Notes under the pieces: generated by a model
Databases searched by the model: none
Seen by the model: only the letters and a program-made list of their open reading frames with translations
What the model was told of the DNA's origin: nothing
In this document: positions 37,696 through 47,279 of the stretch, in pieces
Position numbering within the stretch: position 1 is the stretch's first letter
Layout: each line of letters begins with the position of its first letter
Made by a program: the position numbers and the translations under genes
Assembly: GCA_002973635.1 (NCBI GenBank)
Contig: CP027224.1
Location: 1,374,501-1,438,500 of the forward strand
Direction: 5' to 3'
Length of the DNA: 64,000 bases
From: Lysinibacillus sp. B2A1
GTDB lineage: Bacteria > Bacillota > Bacilli > Bacillales_A > Planococcaceae

Positions 37696-39255
37696 ATGGA
37701 TGGAATTACTATCATCTCCGCTTTGCTTGGAATCATCGTTGGTGCCGCTGTTAGCTATATCTACATGAAAAAAGTGAATGACTCAAAAATCACTGGTGCT
37801 AAACATGTTGCTGAAACAATCGTTGAAGAAGGAAAACGAGAAGCGGAGGCATTGAAAAAAGAAGCACTACTTGAAGCCAAAGATGAAACTCACAAATTTC
37901 GTACTGAAGCTGAGAATGACATTCGTGAACGTCGTTTAGAACTTCAAAAACAAGAGAACCGTTTATTGCAAAGAGAAGAGAATCTTGATCGCAAAGATGA
38001 TGCTCTAAATAAGAGAGAAGCAGGCTTAGAGCGTAAAGAACAAGCTCTTGCCGAAAGACAACAGCATATTGAACAGATGGAAAGCAAAGTGGACGAGCTC
38101 GTTGCCTCGCAAAAAGCAGAGCTAGAAAGAATTTCTGCTTTAACTAGAGATGAAGCAAAGACTATTATCTTAGGGGAAGTAGAAAAAGAGCTAGCAACTG
38201 ATATTGCTGTGATGACGAAGGAATCAGAAACACGTGCGAAAGAAGAATCAGATAAAAAAGCACGTGAAATTTTATCATTAGCATTACAACGTTTTGCTGC
38301 GGACCACGTTGCTGAAACAACGGTGTCTGTCGTGAACTTGCCAAATGATGAAATGAAGGGTCGAATTATTGGTCGTGAAGGACGAAACATCCGCACATTG
38401 GAAACGCTAACAGGTATAGATTTAATTATTGATGATACTCCAGAAGCGGTTATTTTATCTGGCTTTGACCCTATTCGTCGTGAAACGGCTCGACTTGCAC
38501 TTGAAAAGCTTGTACAGGATGGCCGTATTCACCCTGCTCGAATTGAGGAAATGGTGGAAAAAGCTCGTCGTGAAGTGGATGAACAAATCCGTGAAACAGG
38601 TGAGCAAACAACATTTGAAATTGGCATTCATAACTTACATCCTGATTTAATGAAAATTTTAGGCCGTATGAAATATCGTACAAGCTATGGGCAAAACGTC
38701 CTAAAACATTCAATTGAAGTCGCATATTTGGCAGGATTATTAGCTGCTGAACTTGGTGAAGATGTAGCATTAGCTCGTCGCGCAGGCTTATTACATGATA
38801 TTGGTAAAGCAATTGACCATGAAGTTGAAGGTAGCCATGTCGAAATCGGTGTGGAATTAGCAACAAAATATAAAGAACATCCAGTAGTCATTAATAGTAT
38901 TGCTTCTCACCATGGTGATACAGAAGCAACATCTGTCATTGCAGTATTAGTGGCTGCAGCTGATGCATTATCGGCTGCTCGTCCAGGTGCTCGTAGTGAG
39001 ACACTCGAAAACTATATCCGCAGACTTGAAAAATTAGAAGAAATTTCAGAGAGCTATGAAGGTGTAGAAAAATCCTATGCAATTCAAGCTGGTCGTGAAA
39101 TTCGAATTATTGTCCAACCTGAAAAAATTGATGACTTAGCTTCACATCGCTTAGCACGAGATATCCGTAAGCGAATTGAAGAAGAGCTCGATTATCCAGG
39201 TCATATCAAAGTTACTGTCATTCGTGAAACACGTGCTGTGGAGTACGCGAAATAA
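37696..39255 (+). CDS. rny: Ribonuclease Y
   Basis: RNase Y is the membrane-anchored endonuclease that starts most mRNA decay in Bacillus. The 519-residue protein has an N-terminal membrane span (residues 4-24), a long charged coiled coil (about 30-200), a KH domain with [15 protein letters not shown] and an HD domain with [12 protein letters not shown]. The start has an AAGAGGAGGTG site. Neighbour ymdB and length match B. subtilis ymdA. The unusually long structured leader is noted separately. Confidence 0.97.
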   Translation: MDGITIISALLGIIVGAAVSYIYMKKVNDSKITGAKHVAETIVEEGKREAEALKKEALLEAKDETHKFRTEAENDIRERRLELQKQENRLLQREENLDRKDDALNKREAGLERKEQALAERQQHIEQMESKVDELVASQKAELERISALTRDEAKTIILGEVEKELATDIAVMTKESETRAKEESDKKAREILSLALQRFAADHVAETTVSVVNLPNDEMKGRIIGREGRNIRTLETLTGIDLIIDDTPEAVILSGFDPIRRETARLALEKLVQDGRIHPARIEEMVEKARREVDEQIRETGEQTTFEIGIHNLHPDLMKILGRMKYRTSYGQNVLKHSIEVAYLAGLLAAELGEDVALARRAGLLHDIGKAIDHEVEGSHVEIGVELATKYKEHPVVINSIASHHGDTEATSVIAVLVAAADALSAARPGARSETLENYIRRLEKLEEISESYEGVEKSYAIQAGREIRIIVQPEKIDDLASHRLARDIRKRIEEELDYPGHIKVTVIRETRAVEYAK

Positions 39256-39266
39256 TATTGAATGTT

Positions 39267-39307
39267 AGAGGTTTCTCAAGATGAAAATCTAGGGAGACCT
39301 CTTTTTT
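39267..39307 (+). terminator. Intrinsic terminator of rny
   Basis: AGAGGTTTCTC pairs with GGAGACCTCT (one bulge), then a T run. Confidence 0.7.
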
Positions 39308-39505
39308 ACTTTTTTAATTTGCACATTAAGGAAAAACGTTGTAATCACTATATTTTATATTTTTTTTGCTTAATGCTCTTACTGAGGTTACAATTAATGA
39401 TGTTATAGAGCCAGCCATTAAAGGGTCGTGACAAAGGTCTTTGCTAAGCTTCGACTTGTTGCAATGAAATGGCGGTGTAATTGATAGAAAGAGGCGTATG
39501 TAAAA

Positions 39506-40303
39506 ATGAAAGTATTGTTTATAGGAGATATTGTCGGTTCGATTGGCAGAGACGCAGTAGAAAAATATTTACCGCGTTTAAAGAAAAAATGGAATCCAGA
39601 CGTTGTAATTGCAAATGGTGAAAATGCAGCGGCAGGTCGTGGCATTACTCGTAATATTTATAATGACTTATTACAAATGGGTGTAGATGTCATTACAATG
39701 GGAAATCATACATGGGATAATAAAGATATCTTTGATTTTATTGATGATGCGGATTATTTGATTCGTCCTGCAAATTTCTCAACTGAGGCTCCTGGTAAAG
39801 GGATGGTGCAGATTTCCAAAAAAGGCGTGACCTTATCAGTTATTAATCTGCATGGCCGAGTGTTTTTACCTCCACATGAGGACCCATTTGCGATGGCAGA
39901 GAAATTAATCGAGGAAGCACATAAAACATCACCGTTGGTATTTGTGGATTTTCATGCGGAGGCAACAAGTGAAAAAATTGCGCTTGGTTGGCATTTAGAC
40001 GGCAAGGCATCGGCAGTAGTAGGCACACATACCCATGTACAGACAGCTGATGCACGTATTTATCCGAATGGAACAGCCTATATTACAGACGTTGGTATGA
40101 CAGGTCCTTATGATGAAATTTTAGGGATGACAAAGGAAAGTGTTATTTATAAATTTCAAACAAATATGCCATCTCGTTTTGAGGTACCAAAAAAAGGACG
40201 AGACGTGCTAAGTGGCTTTTTTGTAGACATTGATAATCAAACAGGAAAAGCAACGCATTGTGAGCGAATCTATATAAATGAAGATTATCCGTTTCAAGGG
40301 TGA
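39506..40303 (+). CDS. ymdB: 2',3'-cyclic-nucleotide phosphodiesterase YmdB
   Basis: A 265-residue calcineurin-like metallophosphoesterase. Metal ligands are visible at D8 (GDIVGSIGR), E39 (NGENAA) and N67 (GNHTWD), with later histidines in VDFHAEATSE and VVGTHTHVQT. In B. subtilis YmdB influences the switch between motility and biofilm formation and spore development. The conserved pairing with rny supports the assignment. Confidence 0.95.
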   Translation: MKVLFIGDIVGSIGRDAVEKYLPRLKKKWNPDVVIANGENAAAGRGITRNIYNDLLQMGVDVITMGNHTWDNKDIFDFIDDADYLIRPANFSTEAPGKGMVQISKKGVTLSVINLHGRVFLPPHEDPFAMAEKLIEEAHKTSPLVFVDFHAEATSEKIALGWHLDGKASAVVGTHTHVQTADARIYPNGTAYITDVGMTGPYDEILGMTKESVIYKFQTNMPSRFEVPKKGRDVLSGFFVDIDNQTGKATHCERIYINEDYPFQG

Positions 40304-40309
40304 GGGAAG

Positions 40310-40347
40310 AAACTATTGTGTATGCTCTAAATGCACGATAGTTTTTT
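40310..40347 (+). terminator. Intrinsic terminator of ymdB
   Basis: An 11-bp stem AAACTATTGTG / CACGATAGTTT (one G-T pair) and T run. Confidence 0.78.
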
Positions 40348-40527
40348 CTATCCAATTGACAATGAAAAGTCATTCTTTTTTGATTGTTTGCAATATATCA
40401 GAAATGAAAATAGTCTATTTTCTTCTTGCCGAGCATAAAATGAGCTACGGACAATAACTTGAGGTCCAAAAAGGGGGACATGAGTTGTTGAGCGTAAACA
40501 CTATTCGCGAAACGGGGAGGAATAATT

Positions 40528-40794
40528 GTGGATTCATTAAAAGTATCATCACGCTCTAATCCAAATTCAGTTGCAGGTGCATTAGTCGCGGTAATCAGAG
40601 AAAAAGGGCAGGCAGAAATGCAAGCAGTTGGGGCAGGTGCACTTAACCAAGCCGTGAAAGCAGTGGCCATTGCACGCGGATTTGTAGCGCCAAGTGGCAC
40701 AGATTTAATTTGCGCACCGGCGTTTGCCGATATTTTAATTGCTGGTGAGGAACGTACAGCCTTGAAACTTCTAGTAGAAAAACGTATTCGATAA
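40528..40794 (+). CDS. spoVS: Stage V sporulation protein S
   Basis: SpoVS (88 residues) is a small Alba-like protein needed for normal sporulation beyond stage V. The whole sequence fits the family: DSLKVSSRSNPNSVAGALVA, then GAGALNQAVKAVAIARGF and DLICAPAFADI. It starts with GTG 40528 behind GGGGAGG. In B. subtilis it is driven by sigma-H; I found no convincing sigma-H promoter by eye. A terminator follows. Confidence 0.96.
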   Translation: MDSLKVSSRSNPNSVAGALVAVIREKGQAEMQAVGAGALNQAVKAVAIARGFVAPSGTDLICAPAFADILIAGEERTALKLLVEKRIR

Positions 40795-40808
40795 AAATGG
40801 AATGAAGT

Positions 40809-40846
40809 AAAATGCCTTGCACCTTTTAACGTGCTGGGCATTTTTT
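40809..40846 (+). terminator. Intrinsic terminator of spoVS
   Basis: AAAATGCC-TGCAC pairs with GTGC-GGCATTTT with a small internal bulge, then a T run. Confidence 0.75.
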
Positions 40847-40849
40847 CGT

Positions 40850-41235
40850 TATGTTGGAGGAACATCTAGTTACATAATTTCGGAAAAATTACTCATCCTT
40901 AACGTGTTAACTGTCACTTGAAATTAGTAAGTTAATTTTTTATACTGCATTAATGGGCCGTAATTAATCTGAACCGAAAATTTAAAGCATTAGGTAATCC
41001 AGAAGTTTAGTGGAAACAAGAAGTGAAGTGAAAGAATAATCGTCGAAAACGTTCTACTGCTTAAATTTCACTTTTTACTTAAGCGTTTTGATCATTACAA
41101 TTTATTGAACAGGATTTTCAGTCAAAGGTCTGATTTTCGATTAAATCGTGGAATAACAATAGTGCGGACCGTTTCTTCGTGTTAAACTTATGAAGGAAAA
41201 ATAGTAGTATACATTGGATTTAAGGAGTTGTTGAC
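40850..41235. other. Intergenic region spoVS-korA without a gene
   Basis: About 390 bp. Imperfect inverted stretches (AAGTGAAGTGAAA near 41023 and TTTCACTTTTTACTT near 41067) are visible, but no gene or clear promoter. Confidence 0.45.
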
Positions 41236-42975
41236 ATGTTACATCAGCTTTCATGGAAAGTCGGTGGGCAACAAGGTGAAGGGATTGAAAGTACAGGTGA
41301 GATTTTCTCAATGGCAATGAATCGTTTAGGTTATTTCCTATACGGTTATCGTCACTTCTCTTCTCGAATTAAAGGTGGCCATACGAATAATAAAATTACA
41401 GTTCGCCCAACAGAGGTTCGATCTATTGCGGATGATTTAGATATTTTAGTAGCGTTTGACCAAGAAACAATTGATGTTAATTATAAAGAATTAACAGAAA
41501 AGGGCGTTATTTTAGCGGATTCTAAATTTGAACCAGTGAAGCCAGAAGATTCTAAGGCACCATTATTTGCAGTACCATTTACAGAAGTAGCAGCAGAGCT
41601 AGGTACTTCATTGATGAAAAATATGGTGGCAATTGGAGCAACTGCATCATTGTTAAATTTAGAAAACGAAGTATTCCAAAATGTTGTTGATGATATTTTT
41701 GGTAAAAAAGGTGAGGAAGTCGTTCAGAAAAACATGGAGGCCATTGCACGTGGTCGACAAATCATGAATGACCTGTTAGGTGATCGTGTAGGTGAGTGGG
41801 AATTAGCACCAGCAGATGGGAAACGCCGTATGTTTATGATTGGTAATGATGCTATTGCACTGGGCGCACTTGCAGCTGGGACACGCTTTATGGCAGCCTA
41901 TCCGATTACGCCAGCTTCTGAAATTATGGAATATCTGATTAAAAAATTACCGAAGTTTGGTGGTACAGTTATTCAAACAGAAGATGAAATTGCTGCAGCG
42001 ACAATGGCAATTGGTGCAAACTTTGGTGGTGTTCGTTCCTTTACAGCCTCAGCTGGTCCTGGTCTTTCATTAATGATGGAAGCAATAGGACTTTCAGGTA
42101 TGACAGAGCAGCCACTAGTTGTTGTTGATACACAACGTGGCGGTCCATCAACAGGACTACCAACAAAACAAGAGCAGTCAGATTTAATGGCAATGTTATA
42201 TGGTACGCATGGTGAGATTCCTAAAGTAGTGATTGCACCTTCCACAATGGAGGAAGCATTCTTTGATACAATCCAAGCCTTTAACATTGCAGAGGAATTA
42301 CAATTACCAGTTATTTTAATGACTGACTTACAATTATCTCTCGGTAAACAATCTGTTGAACCATTTGATTACAACAAAATTGAAATTCGTCGCGGAAAAA
42401 TTGTCACTGATGACATTGAAGAGGCTGCAGATAAAGCTTACTTTAAACGTTATGAAAATTCAGAAGATGGTATTTCGCCACGTGTACTACCTGGTACATT
42501 AAATGGTATTCACCATGTAACAGGTGTCGAGCATGATGAAACAGGTAAACCATCTGAAGCAACTGGTAATCGTCAAACGCAAATGGATAAACGATTCCGT
42601 AAATTAGCTTCATTGACATTTGATCAGCCAGTTTATATAAATGCGCCACATGAAGAAGCGGATATTTTACTGGTTGGCTTTAACTCAACCCGTGGTGCGA
42701 TAGAGGAAGTACAAGAACGATTAAATGCTAAAGGCATGAAGGTAAACCATGCGCATATTCGATTAGTTCACCCATTCCCATCTACTGAGGTAGCACCTCT
42801 TGTAGCGAAAGCGAAAAAAGTAATCGTTGTAGAAAATAACTACACTGGTCAATTAGCAAATATTATGAAGATGAATGTTGGTGGTCACGATAAGATCGAG
42901 ACGATTACAAAATACAATGGTACACCATTCTTGCCAGGTGAATTAGAAAATCGTGTGAAGGAGTTGACTCACTAA
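41236..42975 (+). CDS. korA: 2-oxoacid:ferredoxin oxidoreductase, alpha subunit (gamma-alpha fusion)
   Basis: A 579-residue subunit: an N-terminal gamma-type domain (QLSWKVGGQQGEGIESTGE, about 1-180) fused to the alpha domain (MAAYPITPASEIMEYLIKKL; transketolase-like pyrimidine-binding and C-terminal domains). With KorB it oxidises 2-oxoglutarate or a similar 2-oxoacid to the acyl-CoA, passing electrons to ferredoxin. The pair beside spoVS/ymdB occurs in several bacilli but not in B. subtilis. The stop overlaps the korB ATG by one base (TAATG). Confidence 0.92.
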   Translation: MLHQLSWKVGGQQGEGIESTGEIFSMAMNRLGYFLYGYRHFSSRIKGGHTNNKITVRPTEVRSIADDLDILVAFDQETIDVNYKELTEKGVILADSKFEPVKPEDSKAPLFAVPFTEVAAELGTSLMKNMVAIGATASLLNLENEVFQNVVDDIFGKKGEEVVQKNMEAIARGRQIMNDLLGDRVGEWELAPADGKRRMFMIGNDAIALGALAAGTRFMAAYPITPASEIMEYLIKKLPKFGGTVIQTEDEIAAATMAIGANFGGVRSFTASAGPGLSLMMEAIGLSGMTEQPLVVVDTQRGGPSTGLPTKQEQSDLMAMLYGTHGEIPKVVIAPSTMEEAFFDTIQAFNIAEELQLPVILMTDLQLSLGKQSVEPFDYNKIEIRRGKIVTDDIEEAADKAYFKRYENSEDGISPRVLPGTLNGIHHVTGVEHDETGKPSEATGNRQTQMDKRFRKLASLTFDQPVYINAPHEEADILLVGFNSTRGAIEEVQERLNAKGMKVNHAHIRLVHPFPSTEVAPLVAKAKKVIVVENNYTGQLANIMKMNVGGHDKIETITKYNGTPFLPGELENRVKELTH

Positions 42976-43841
42976 TGGCAACATTTAAGGATTTTCGAAA
43001 TACAGTAAAACCAAACTGGTGCCCAGGCTGTGGAGACTTCTCTGTACAAGCAGCCATTCAACGCGCTGCGGCAAACGTTGGCATTGAACCAAATGAGCTA
43101 GCTGTAATTTCTGGGATTGGTTGTTCTGGTCGTATTTCAGGCTATATTAATTCATATGGTTTCCATGGAATTCATGGTCGTGCATTACCGATTGCACAAG
43201 GATTAAAAATGGCAAACCGTGATTTACATGTTATTGCTTCTGGTGGTGATGGTGATGGCTTTGCAATTGGTATGGGTCATACAATTCATGCCATTCGACG
43301 AAACATTGACATTACTTACGTTGTTATGGATAACCAAATTTACGGTTTAACAAAAGGCCAAACATCACCACGTTCTGCTGCTGGATTTATTACAAAATCT
43401 ACGCCAGGTGGTGCAATTGAGCCATCATTAAAACCTTTAGAAGTTGCGTTAACAAGTGGAGCTACATTTGTGGCGCAAGGCTTCTCAACTGATATTAAAG
43501 AATTAACAGCACTAATCGAAGCGGGCATTAATCATAAAGGCTTCTCGTTCATCAACGTATTTTCACCTTGTGTAACATATAACAAAGTAAACACTTACGA
43601 TTGGTTTAAGGAGAACTTAACAAAACTTGCTGATATTGAAGGTTATGATAATGCAGACCGAGGTATGGCAATGCGTACGGTAATGGAACATGAAGGCTTA
43701 GTAACAGGTATTATTTATCAAGATACTGAAACAGCCTCTTATCAAGAAAAAGTACCAGGCTATTCAGAGCTACCACTAACAGATATTGATATTAAAATGA
43801 ATGAAAATGATTTTAATGAATTAGTAAAAGAATTTATGTAA
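42975..43841 (+). CDS. korB: 2-oxoacid:ferredoxin oxidoreductase, beta subunit
   Basis: The 288-residue TPP- and iron-sulfur-binding subunit. Cysteines C16 and C19 (NWCPGCGDF), C50 (GIGCSGR) and C199 (FSPCVTY) are placed to hold the 4Fe-4S cluster. The thiamine pyrophosphate motif runs from GGDGDGFAIG to DNQIYGLTKGQ. It has no additional ferredoxin domain, so a separate ferredoxin must accept electrons. A strong terminator follows. Confidence 0.93.
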   Translation: MATFKDFRNTVKPNWCPGCGDFSVQAAIQRAAANVGIEPNELAVISGIGCSGRISGYINSYGFHGIHGRALPIAQGLKMANRDLHVIASGGDGDGFAIGMGHTIHAIRRNIDITYVVMDNQIYGLTKGQTSPRSAAGFITKSTPGGAIEPSLKPLEVALTSGATFVAQGFSTDIKELTALIEAGINHKGFSFINVFSPCVTYNKVNTYDWFKENLTKLADIEGYDNADRGMAMRTVMEHEGLVTGIIYQDTETASYQEKVPGYSELPLTDIDIKMNENDFNELVKEFM

Positions 43842-43848
43842 AATAAAT

Positions 43849-43890
43849 AAAAAGCGTATTTGAGAAGCATCTTAAATACGCTTTTTTTTG
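43849..43890 (+). terminator. Intrinsic terminator of korAB
   Basis: AAAAAGCGTATTT pairs with AAATACGCTTTTT, then T run. A-rich on the left, so it may also serve the convergent gene 43913-44236. Confidence 0.85.
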
Positions 43891-43912
43891 TTAAAAATTA
43901 ACAAGAGCCTGA

Positions 43913-44236
43913 TTATTGCCCCCAAGGCCGTTCACCATATCTTTTGAGCATTACGACTTCACCATCATTTTTTTTAATACGATTATACACATACTTAATT
44001 TTGTATTCGTTGTATTTTTCTAATTCGATTTTGTCGTAGAAATTCTTTGATAGAGCTAACTCTCGTTCATCAATTAAAAGATAGCGCTCTCCGTTTTTCT
44101 CCATAATATTTTGTTCATCAATTTTAAAGGTACTTTCTATTTGTACATCATTAAAAGTATAAAAACCTGCAGCAAACAAGCCTATAAATAAGAGTGATAA
44201 ACAGATAGCTATCCAATTTCCCCTTCTCAAGACCAT
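43913..44236 (-). CDS. Small membrane-anchored protein of unknown function
   Basis: A 107-residue protein not recognised as a known family. One hydrophobic segment near the N-terminus (IAICLSLLFIGLFAAGFYTF, after a basic RRGN) would anchor it. The remaining ~80 polar residues, ending GERPWGQ, would lie outside the membrane. An AGGAGGGG site is only 2 nt from the ATG at 44236 but 8 nt from an in-frame TTG at 44230, so the TTG may be the true start. It is divergent from the ABC transporter genes; a role in sensing or immunity alongside them is possible but unsupported. Confidence 0.65.
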   Translation of the reverse strand: MVLRRGNWIAICLSLLFIGLFAAGFYTFNDVQIESTFKIDEQNIMEKNGERYLLIDERELALSKNFYDKIELEKYNEYKIKYVYNRIKKNDGEVVMLKRYGERPWGQ

Positions 44237-44329
44237 CCCCTCCTTTTTTAATGCTTATCTTTCATACGAGTAGTCCATATGAAAAGTTTCATATTATTCC
44301 GTTATTTGAAAGTAGTTGTGGAAAGGTGT

Positions 44330-44371
44330 AAATCCTTATAAAATCCTTATAATCATTTTCTACACTATAGT
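44330..44371 (+). promoter_or_regulatory. Direct-repeat regulator boxes and -10 of the ABC/two-component operon
   Basis: AAATCCTTATA is repeated perfectly in tandem at 44330-44340 and 44341-44351. TATAGT (44366-44371) stands 14 bp after. The repeats occupy the -35 region, where OmpR-type regulators of lantibiotic operons bind 11-bp-spaced boxes. Confidence 0.6.
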
Positions 44372-44394
44372 CATCGAAAGGATGATGACTTCAA

Positions 44395-45102
44395 ATGGAT
44401 AATATAATTTTAAAAACAGAAAATCTGTGTAAAAGCTTTAAGGGGCAAAAAATTGTAGAGGATTTGTCGCTGACAATATCACGCAATACTGTTTACGGCT
44501 TACTGGGACCTAATGGTGCTGGAAAATCAACAACATTAAAAATGATGACTGGTATGCTGCGTCCAAATACAGGTAAAATAATTTTTAATGGACATGAATG
44601 GAACCGCAATGACTTACATGATATTGGTGTATTAATTGAAACACCTCCCCTATATGAAAATTTAACGGCAAGAGAAAATCTGAAGGTTCGAACGATTGCG
44701 CTTGGATTACCAACGTCACGTATTGATGAGGTATTAAAGATTGTTGATTTGACCAATACAGGGAAAAAAAGAGCTGGACAATTTTCCTTAGGAATGAAAC
44801 AACGATTAGGAATTGCCATTGCGTTGTTAAACTATCCAAAGCTTTTAATTCTCGATGAACCAACAAATGGCCTTGATCCAATTGGCATTCAAGAGCTAAG
44901 AAAACTAATTCGATCTTTTCCAGAGCAAGGTATTACAGTGATATTATCTAGCCACATCCTGTCAGAAGTGGAGCAGGTCGTTGATGAAATTGGTATCATT
45001 GCTGAAGGGAAATTGGGCTATCAGGGAGTTGCACCACAGGGACAGGAATTGGAGGCATTATTTATGCAGGTGGTGACTGCTAATAGAAAGGCAGGCAATT
45101 AG
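44395..45102 (+). CDS. Lantibiotic-immunity-type ABC transporter ATP-binding protein
   Basis: A 235-residue ATPase of the SpaF/MutF/BcrA type. Walker A GPNGAGKS lies at residues 38-45; the signature is FSLGMKQRLGIAIALL and Walker B is LLILDEPTNGLDPIG. It is followed 1 bp later by two MutE/MutG-like permeases, then by a response regulator and sensor kinase. That set typically exports lantibiotics or bacitracin-like compounds from the membrane. No peptide precursor or modification gene is visible nearby, so it is probably a resistance/sensing module. Confidence 0.88.
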   Translation: MDNIILKTENLCKSFKGQKIVEDLSLTISRNTVYGLLGPNGAGKSTTLKMMTGMLRPNTGKIIFNGHEWNRNDLHDIGVLIETPPLYENLTARENLKVRTIALGLPTSRIDEVLKIVDLTNTGKKRAGQFSLGMKQRLGIAIALLNYPKLLILDEPTNGLDPIGIQELRKLIRSFPEQGITVILSSHILSEVEQVVDEIGIIAEGKLGYQGVAPQGQELEALFMQVVTANRKAGN

Positions 45103-45103
45103 T

Positions 45104-45832
45104 ATGATTTCTATAGTAAAGGCAGAAAGATTAAAATGGAAAAAGACGTTTATCCCAAAATTAATTTGGCTTGCACCGATCGTCACATTATTATTGAGTG
45201 CAGTGTTAATGGGGGGAAGTTTTTTTCAAAAGGGCGCTTATAACTGGTGGTACTCAATGCTCTTACCTGGTGCGCTGACAATTTGTTGTGCACTAGCAGT
45301 AGAAAAAGATGCAAAATTAAAGTATCATAGCATTCTCGCAATGCCGCTTGATCTTAAAAAAATTTGGTTTGGCAAAATACTAACATGTAGTGTTTGGCTG
45401 TTGGGTATTACGTTAATATTTTTCGCTGGTATTACTGCTGGTGGCGTACTTTTCGGCAATAGCTTTCCTATAGTAAAAAGTCTTTTAGGCAGTTTATTAA
45501 TATTCTTATCTTTTTTATGGCAAATCCCACTTTGTCTATTCCTTGCTGCAAAATTAGGGACGTATATGGCAATTTTAATTAATTTAGTCGGTAATATAGC
45601 TGGAATGGTTGCATTTGCTGATGGCGAATTTTGGTACAGTGTTCCTTATGCCATTACAGCAAGATTAATTTGTCCAACTCTAGAAATTTTGCCAAATGGT
45701 TTACCAGTTCCTGAGGATAGCCCATTATTAAGCATGTCGGTGATTGCTCCTGGAATTCTAATTGTACTCATCTGGTTTGTCTTCATTAGCCTTGTTACCG
45801 CTCATTGGTTTCAAAAAAGGGAGGCGAAATAG
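45104..45832 (+). CDS. Lantibiotic-immunity-type ABC permease (MutE/EpiE-like)
   Basis: A 242-residue membrane protein with six predicted hydrophobic segments. It begins with an amphipathic MISIVKAERLKWKKTFIPKL, typical of the EpiE/SpaE permeases. An acidic-basic loop (CALAVEKDAKLKYHSILAMP) follows the second span. It overlaps or abuts the next permease and should pair with it. Confidence 0.82.
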   Translation: MISIVKAERLKWKKTFIPKLIWLAPIVTLLLSAVLMGGSFFQKGAYNWWYSMLLPGALTICCALAVEKDAKLKYHSILAMPLDLKKIWFGKILTCSVWLLGITLIFFAGITAGGVLFGNSFPIVKSLLGSLLIFLSFLWQIPLCLFLAAKLGTYMAILINLVGNIAGMVAFADGEFWYSVPYAITARLICPTLEILPNGLPVPEDSPLLSMSVIAPGILIVLIWFVFISLVTAHWFQKREAK

Positions 45833-45834
45833 TG

Positions 45835-46590
45835 ATGGTATTCATAAGATTGCTTAGGGCAGAGCTTCTTAAAACAAAAAGAACACCTTTTTTACTCATT
45901 CATCTGCTAGTACCTATCATTATTTCAAGCTTATTTTTAGCGTATTATTCCTATTCACCATGGATATTTGATTGGAAAGTATCAGCTTATTTTCAGACGC
46001 TTTCTTGCGGATTTCCTATTATTATTGGATTAGTTTGTGCAATGGTATCGGAGCAAGAGGCAATTGCAGGTCATTTTCAAGAGATGCTAACAGCTAGTAG
46101 AGTAAAAATCATAACGTTTATTAGTAAGCTCCTTCTTTTATTGTTGTATAGCTTTGGAGCGATTGTCTTGTCCATTGGTATCTTTAGTATTGGTTTTGTA
46201 GAGCTTTTGCATGAAGATACACTTGGTTTTCAGTTTTATTTTATGGCTGGATGTATTTTATTTTCTAGCTATATCTGTTTATATATTTTGCATTTATTTA
46301 TTAGTCTTCATTTTGGAAAGGGGGCTTCCATTGGACTAGGGATTGTGGAAGCACTTATAGTAGCGTTACTGCTTACTGAACTAGGGGATGGTATCTGGAA
46401 GTATATACCCTATGGTTGGGGTGGTCACTTCGTAGAATTATGGACATTAAAGGCATCTGGAACTAATGTATCCTTAATGGAAGCAGGTTTACAGGCAGGT
46501 ATTATTGCTTGTGGATGTGGAACATTGCTGGTATTCATGCTTTCTTGCTTATGGTTCTGGAAATGGGAGGGCCGAAAATCTGAAAATTAG
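45835..46590 (+). CDS. Lantibiotic-immunity-type ABC permease (MutG/SpaG-like)
   Basis: A 251-residue membrane protein with about six spans, starting MVFIRLLRAELLKTKRTPFL. The segment MVSEQEAIAGHFQEMLTA is typical of MutG-family permeases. I chose ATG 45835 (GGGAGGCGA 8 nt upstream); an in-frame GTG at 45832 overlaps the previous stop and is an alternative. Confidence 0.82.
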   Translation: MVFIRLLRAELLKTKRTPFLLIHLLVPIIISSLFLAYYSYSPWIFDWKVSAYFQTLSCGFPIIIGLVCAMVSEQEAIAGHFQEMLTASRVKIITFISKLLLLLLYSFGAIVLSIGIFSIGFVELLHEDTLGFQFYFMAGCILFSSYICLYILHLFISLHFGKGASIGLGIVEALIVALLLTELGDGIWKYIPYGWGGHFVELWTLKASGTNVSLMEAGLQAGIIACGCGTLLVFMLSCLWFWKWEGRKSEN

Positions 46591-46616
46591 TTACTAAAGG
46601 AAATGATGAGGAACAT

Positions 46617-47279
46617 ATGGCAAAAATATTAGCAGTAGATGATGAAAAAGATATTTTGGTCTTGATAAAAAATGCATTAGCAAAAGATGAACATTTAGTA
46701 ACGACCATTACTAATGCGTTAGAAGTAAATAAAATGGATCTCGGTACCTTTGATTTACTATTACTGGATGTGATGATGCCAGAAATAGATGGGTTTACAC
46801 TATGCAGAGAAATTCGGCATGCTGTAGATTGCCCAATCCTTTTTCTAACAGCTAAATCATTAGAGGAGGACCTAATGTATGGTCTTGGTCTGGGTGCAGA
46901 TGATTATATCATTAAGCCTTTTGGCATTGGGGAGCTTCGGGCTAGGATCAATGCTCATTTGAGACGTGAAAAAAGGGAGAGACGTAACATTCTTTATGCA
47001 GACAATGTTCATATTAATTTGTCTGGAAAAGAGCTGTTTGTCGACGAGGAGAAGGTAATGCTAACGAAAAGTGAATATGAAATATGTGAATTTCTTGTTC
47101 GTAATCGGGGACAGGTCTTTTCGAAAGAAAGGATTTATGAAACGGTTTTTGGATATGATGGAACAAGTGACAGTACAGCAATCACTGAGCATGTTAAAAA
47201 TATTCGTTCGAAGCTTCATGTCTTTGATGTAGATGTAATTGAGACTGTTTGGGGGATTGGGTATAAATGGAGACATTGA
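46617..47279 (+). CDS. OmpR-family response regulator
   Basis: A 220-residue regulator. The receiver domain has the acidic pocket VDDEK (residues 7-11), the phospho-acceptor D51 in LLLLDVMMPE, and the conserved Thr (FLTAKS) and Lys (KPFG). The C-terminal winged helix (about 125-220) has the YETVFGYDGTSDSTAITEHV-type recognition segment. It most resembles SpaR/NisR-like regulators of lantibiotic operons. The upstream 11-bp direct repeats are the likely target. The kinase gene overlaps its end by 13 bp. Confidence 0.9.
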   Translation: MAKILAVDDEKDILVLIKNALAKDEHLVTTITNALEVNKMDLGTFDLLLLDVMMPEIDGFTLCREIRHAVDCPILFLTAKSLEEDLMYGLGLGADDYIIKPFGIGELRARINAHLRREKRERRNILYADNVHINLSGKELFVDEEKVMLTKSEYEICEFLVRNRGQVFSKERIYETVFGYDGTSDSTAITEHVKNIRSKLHVFDVDVIETVWGIGYKWRH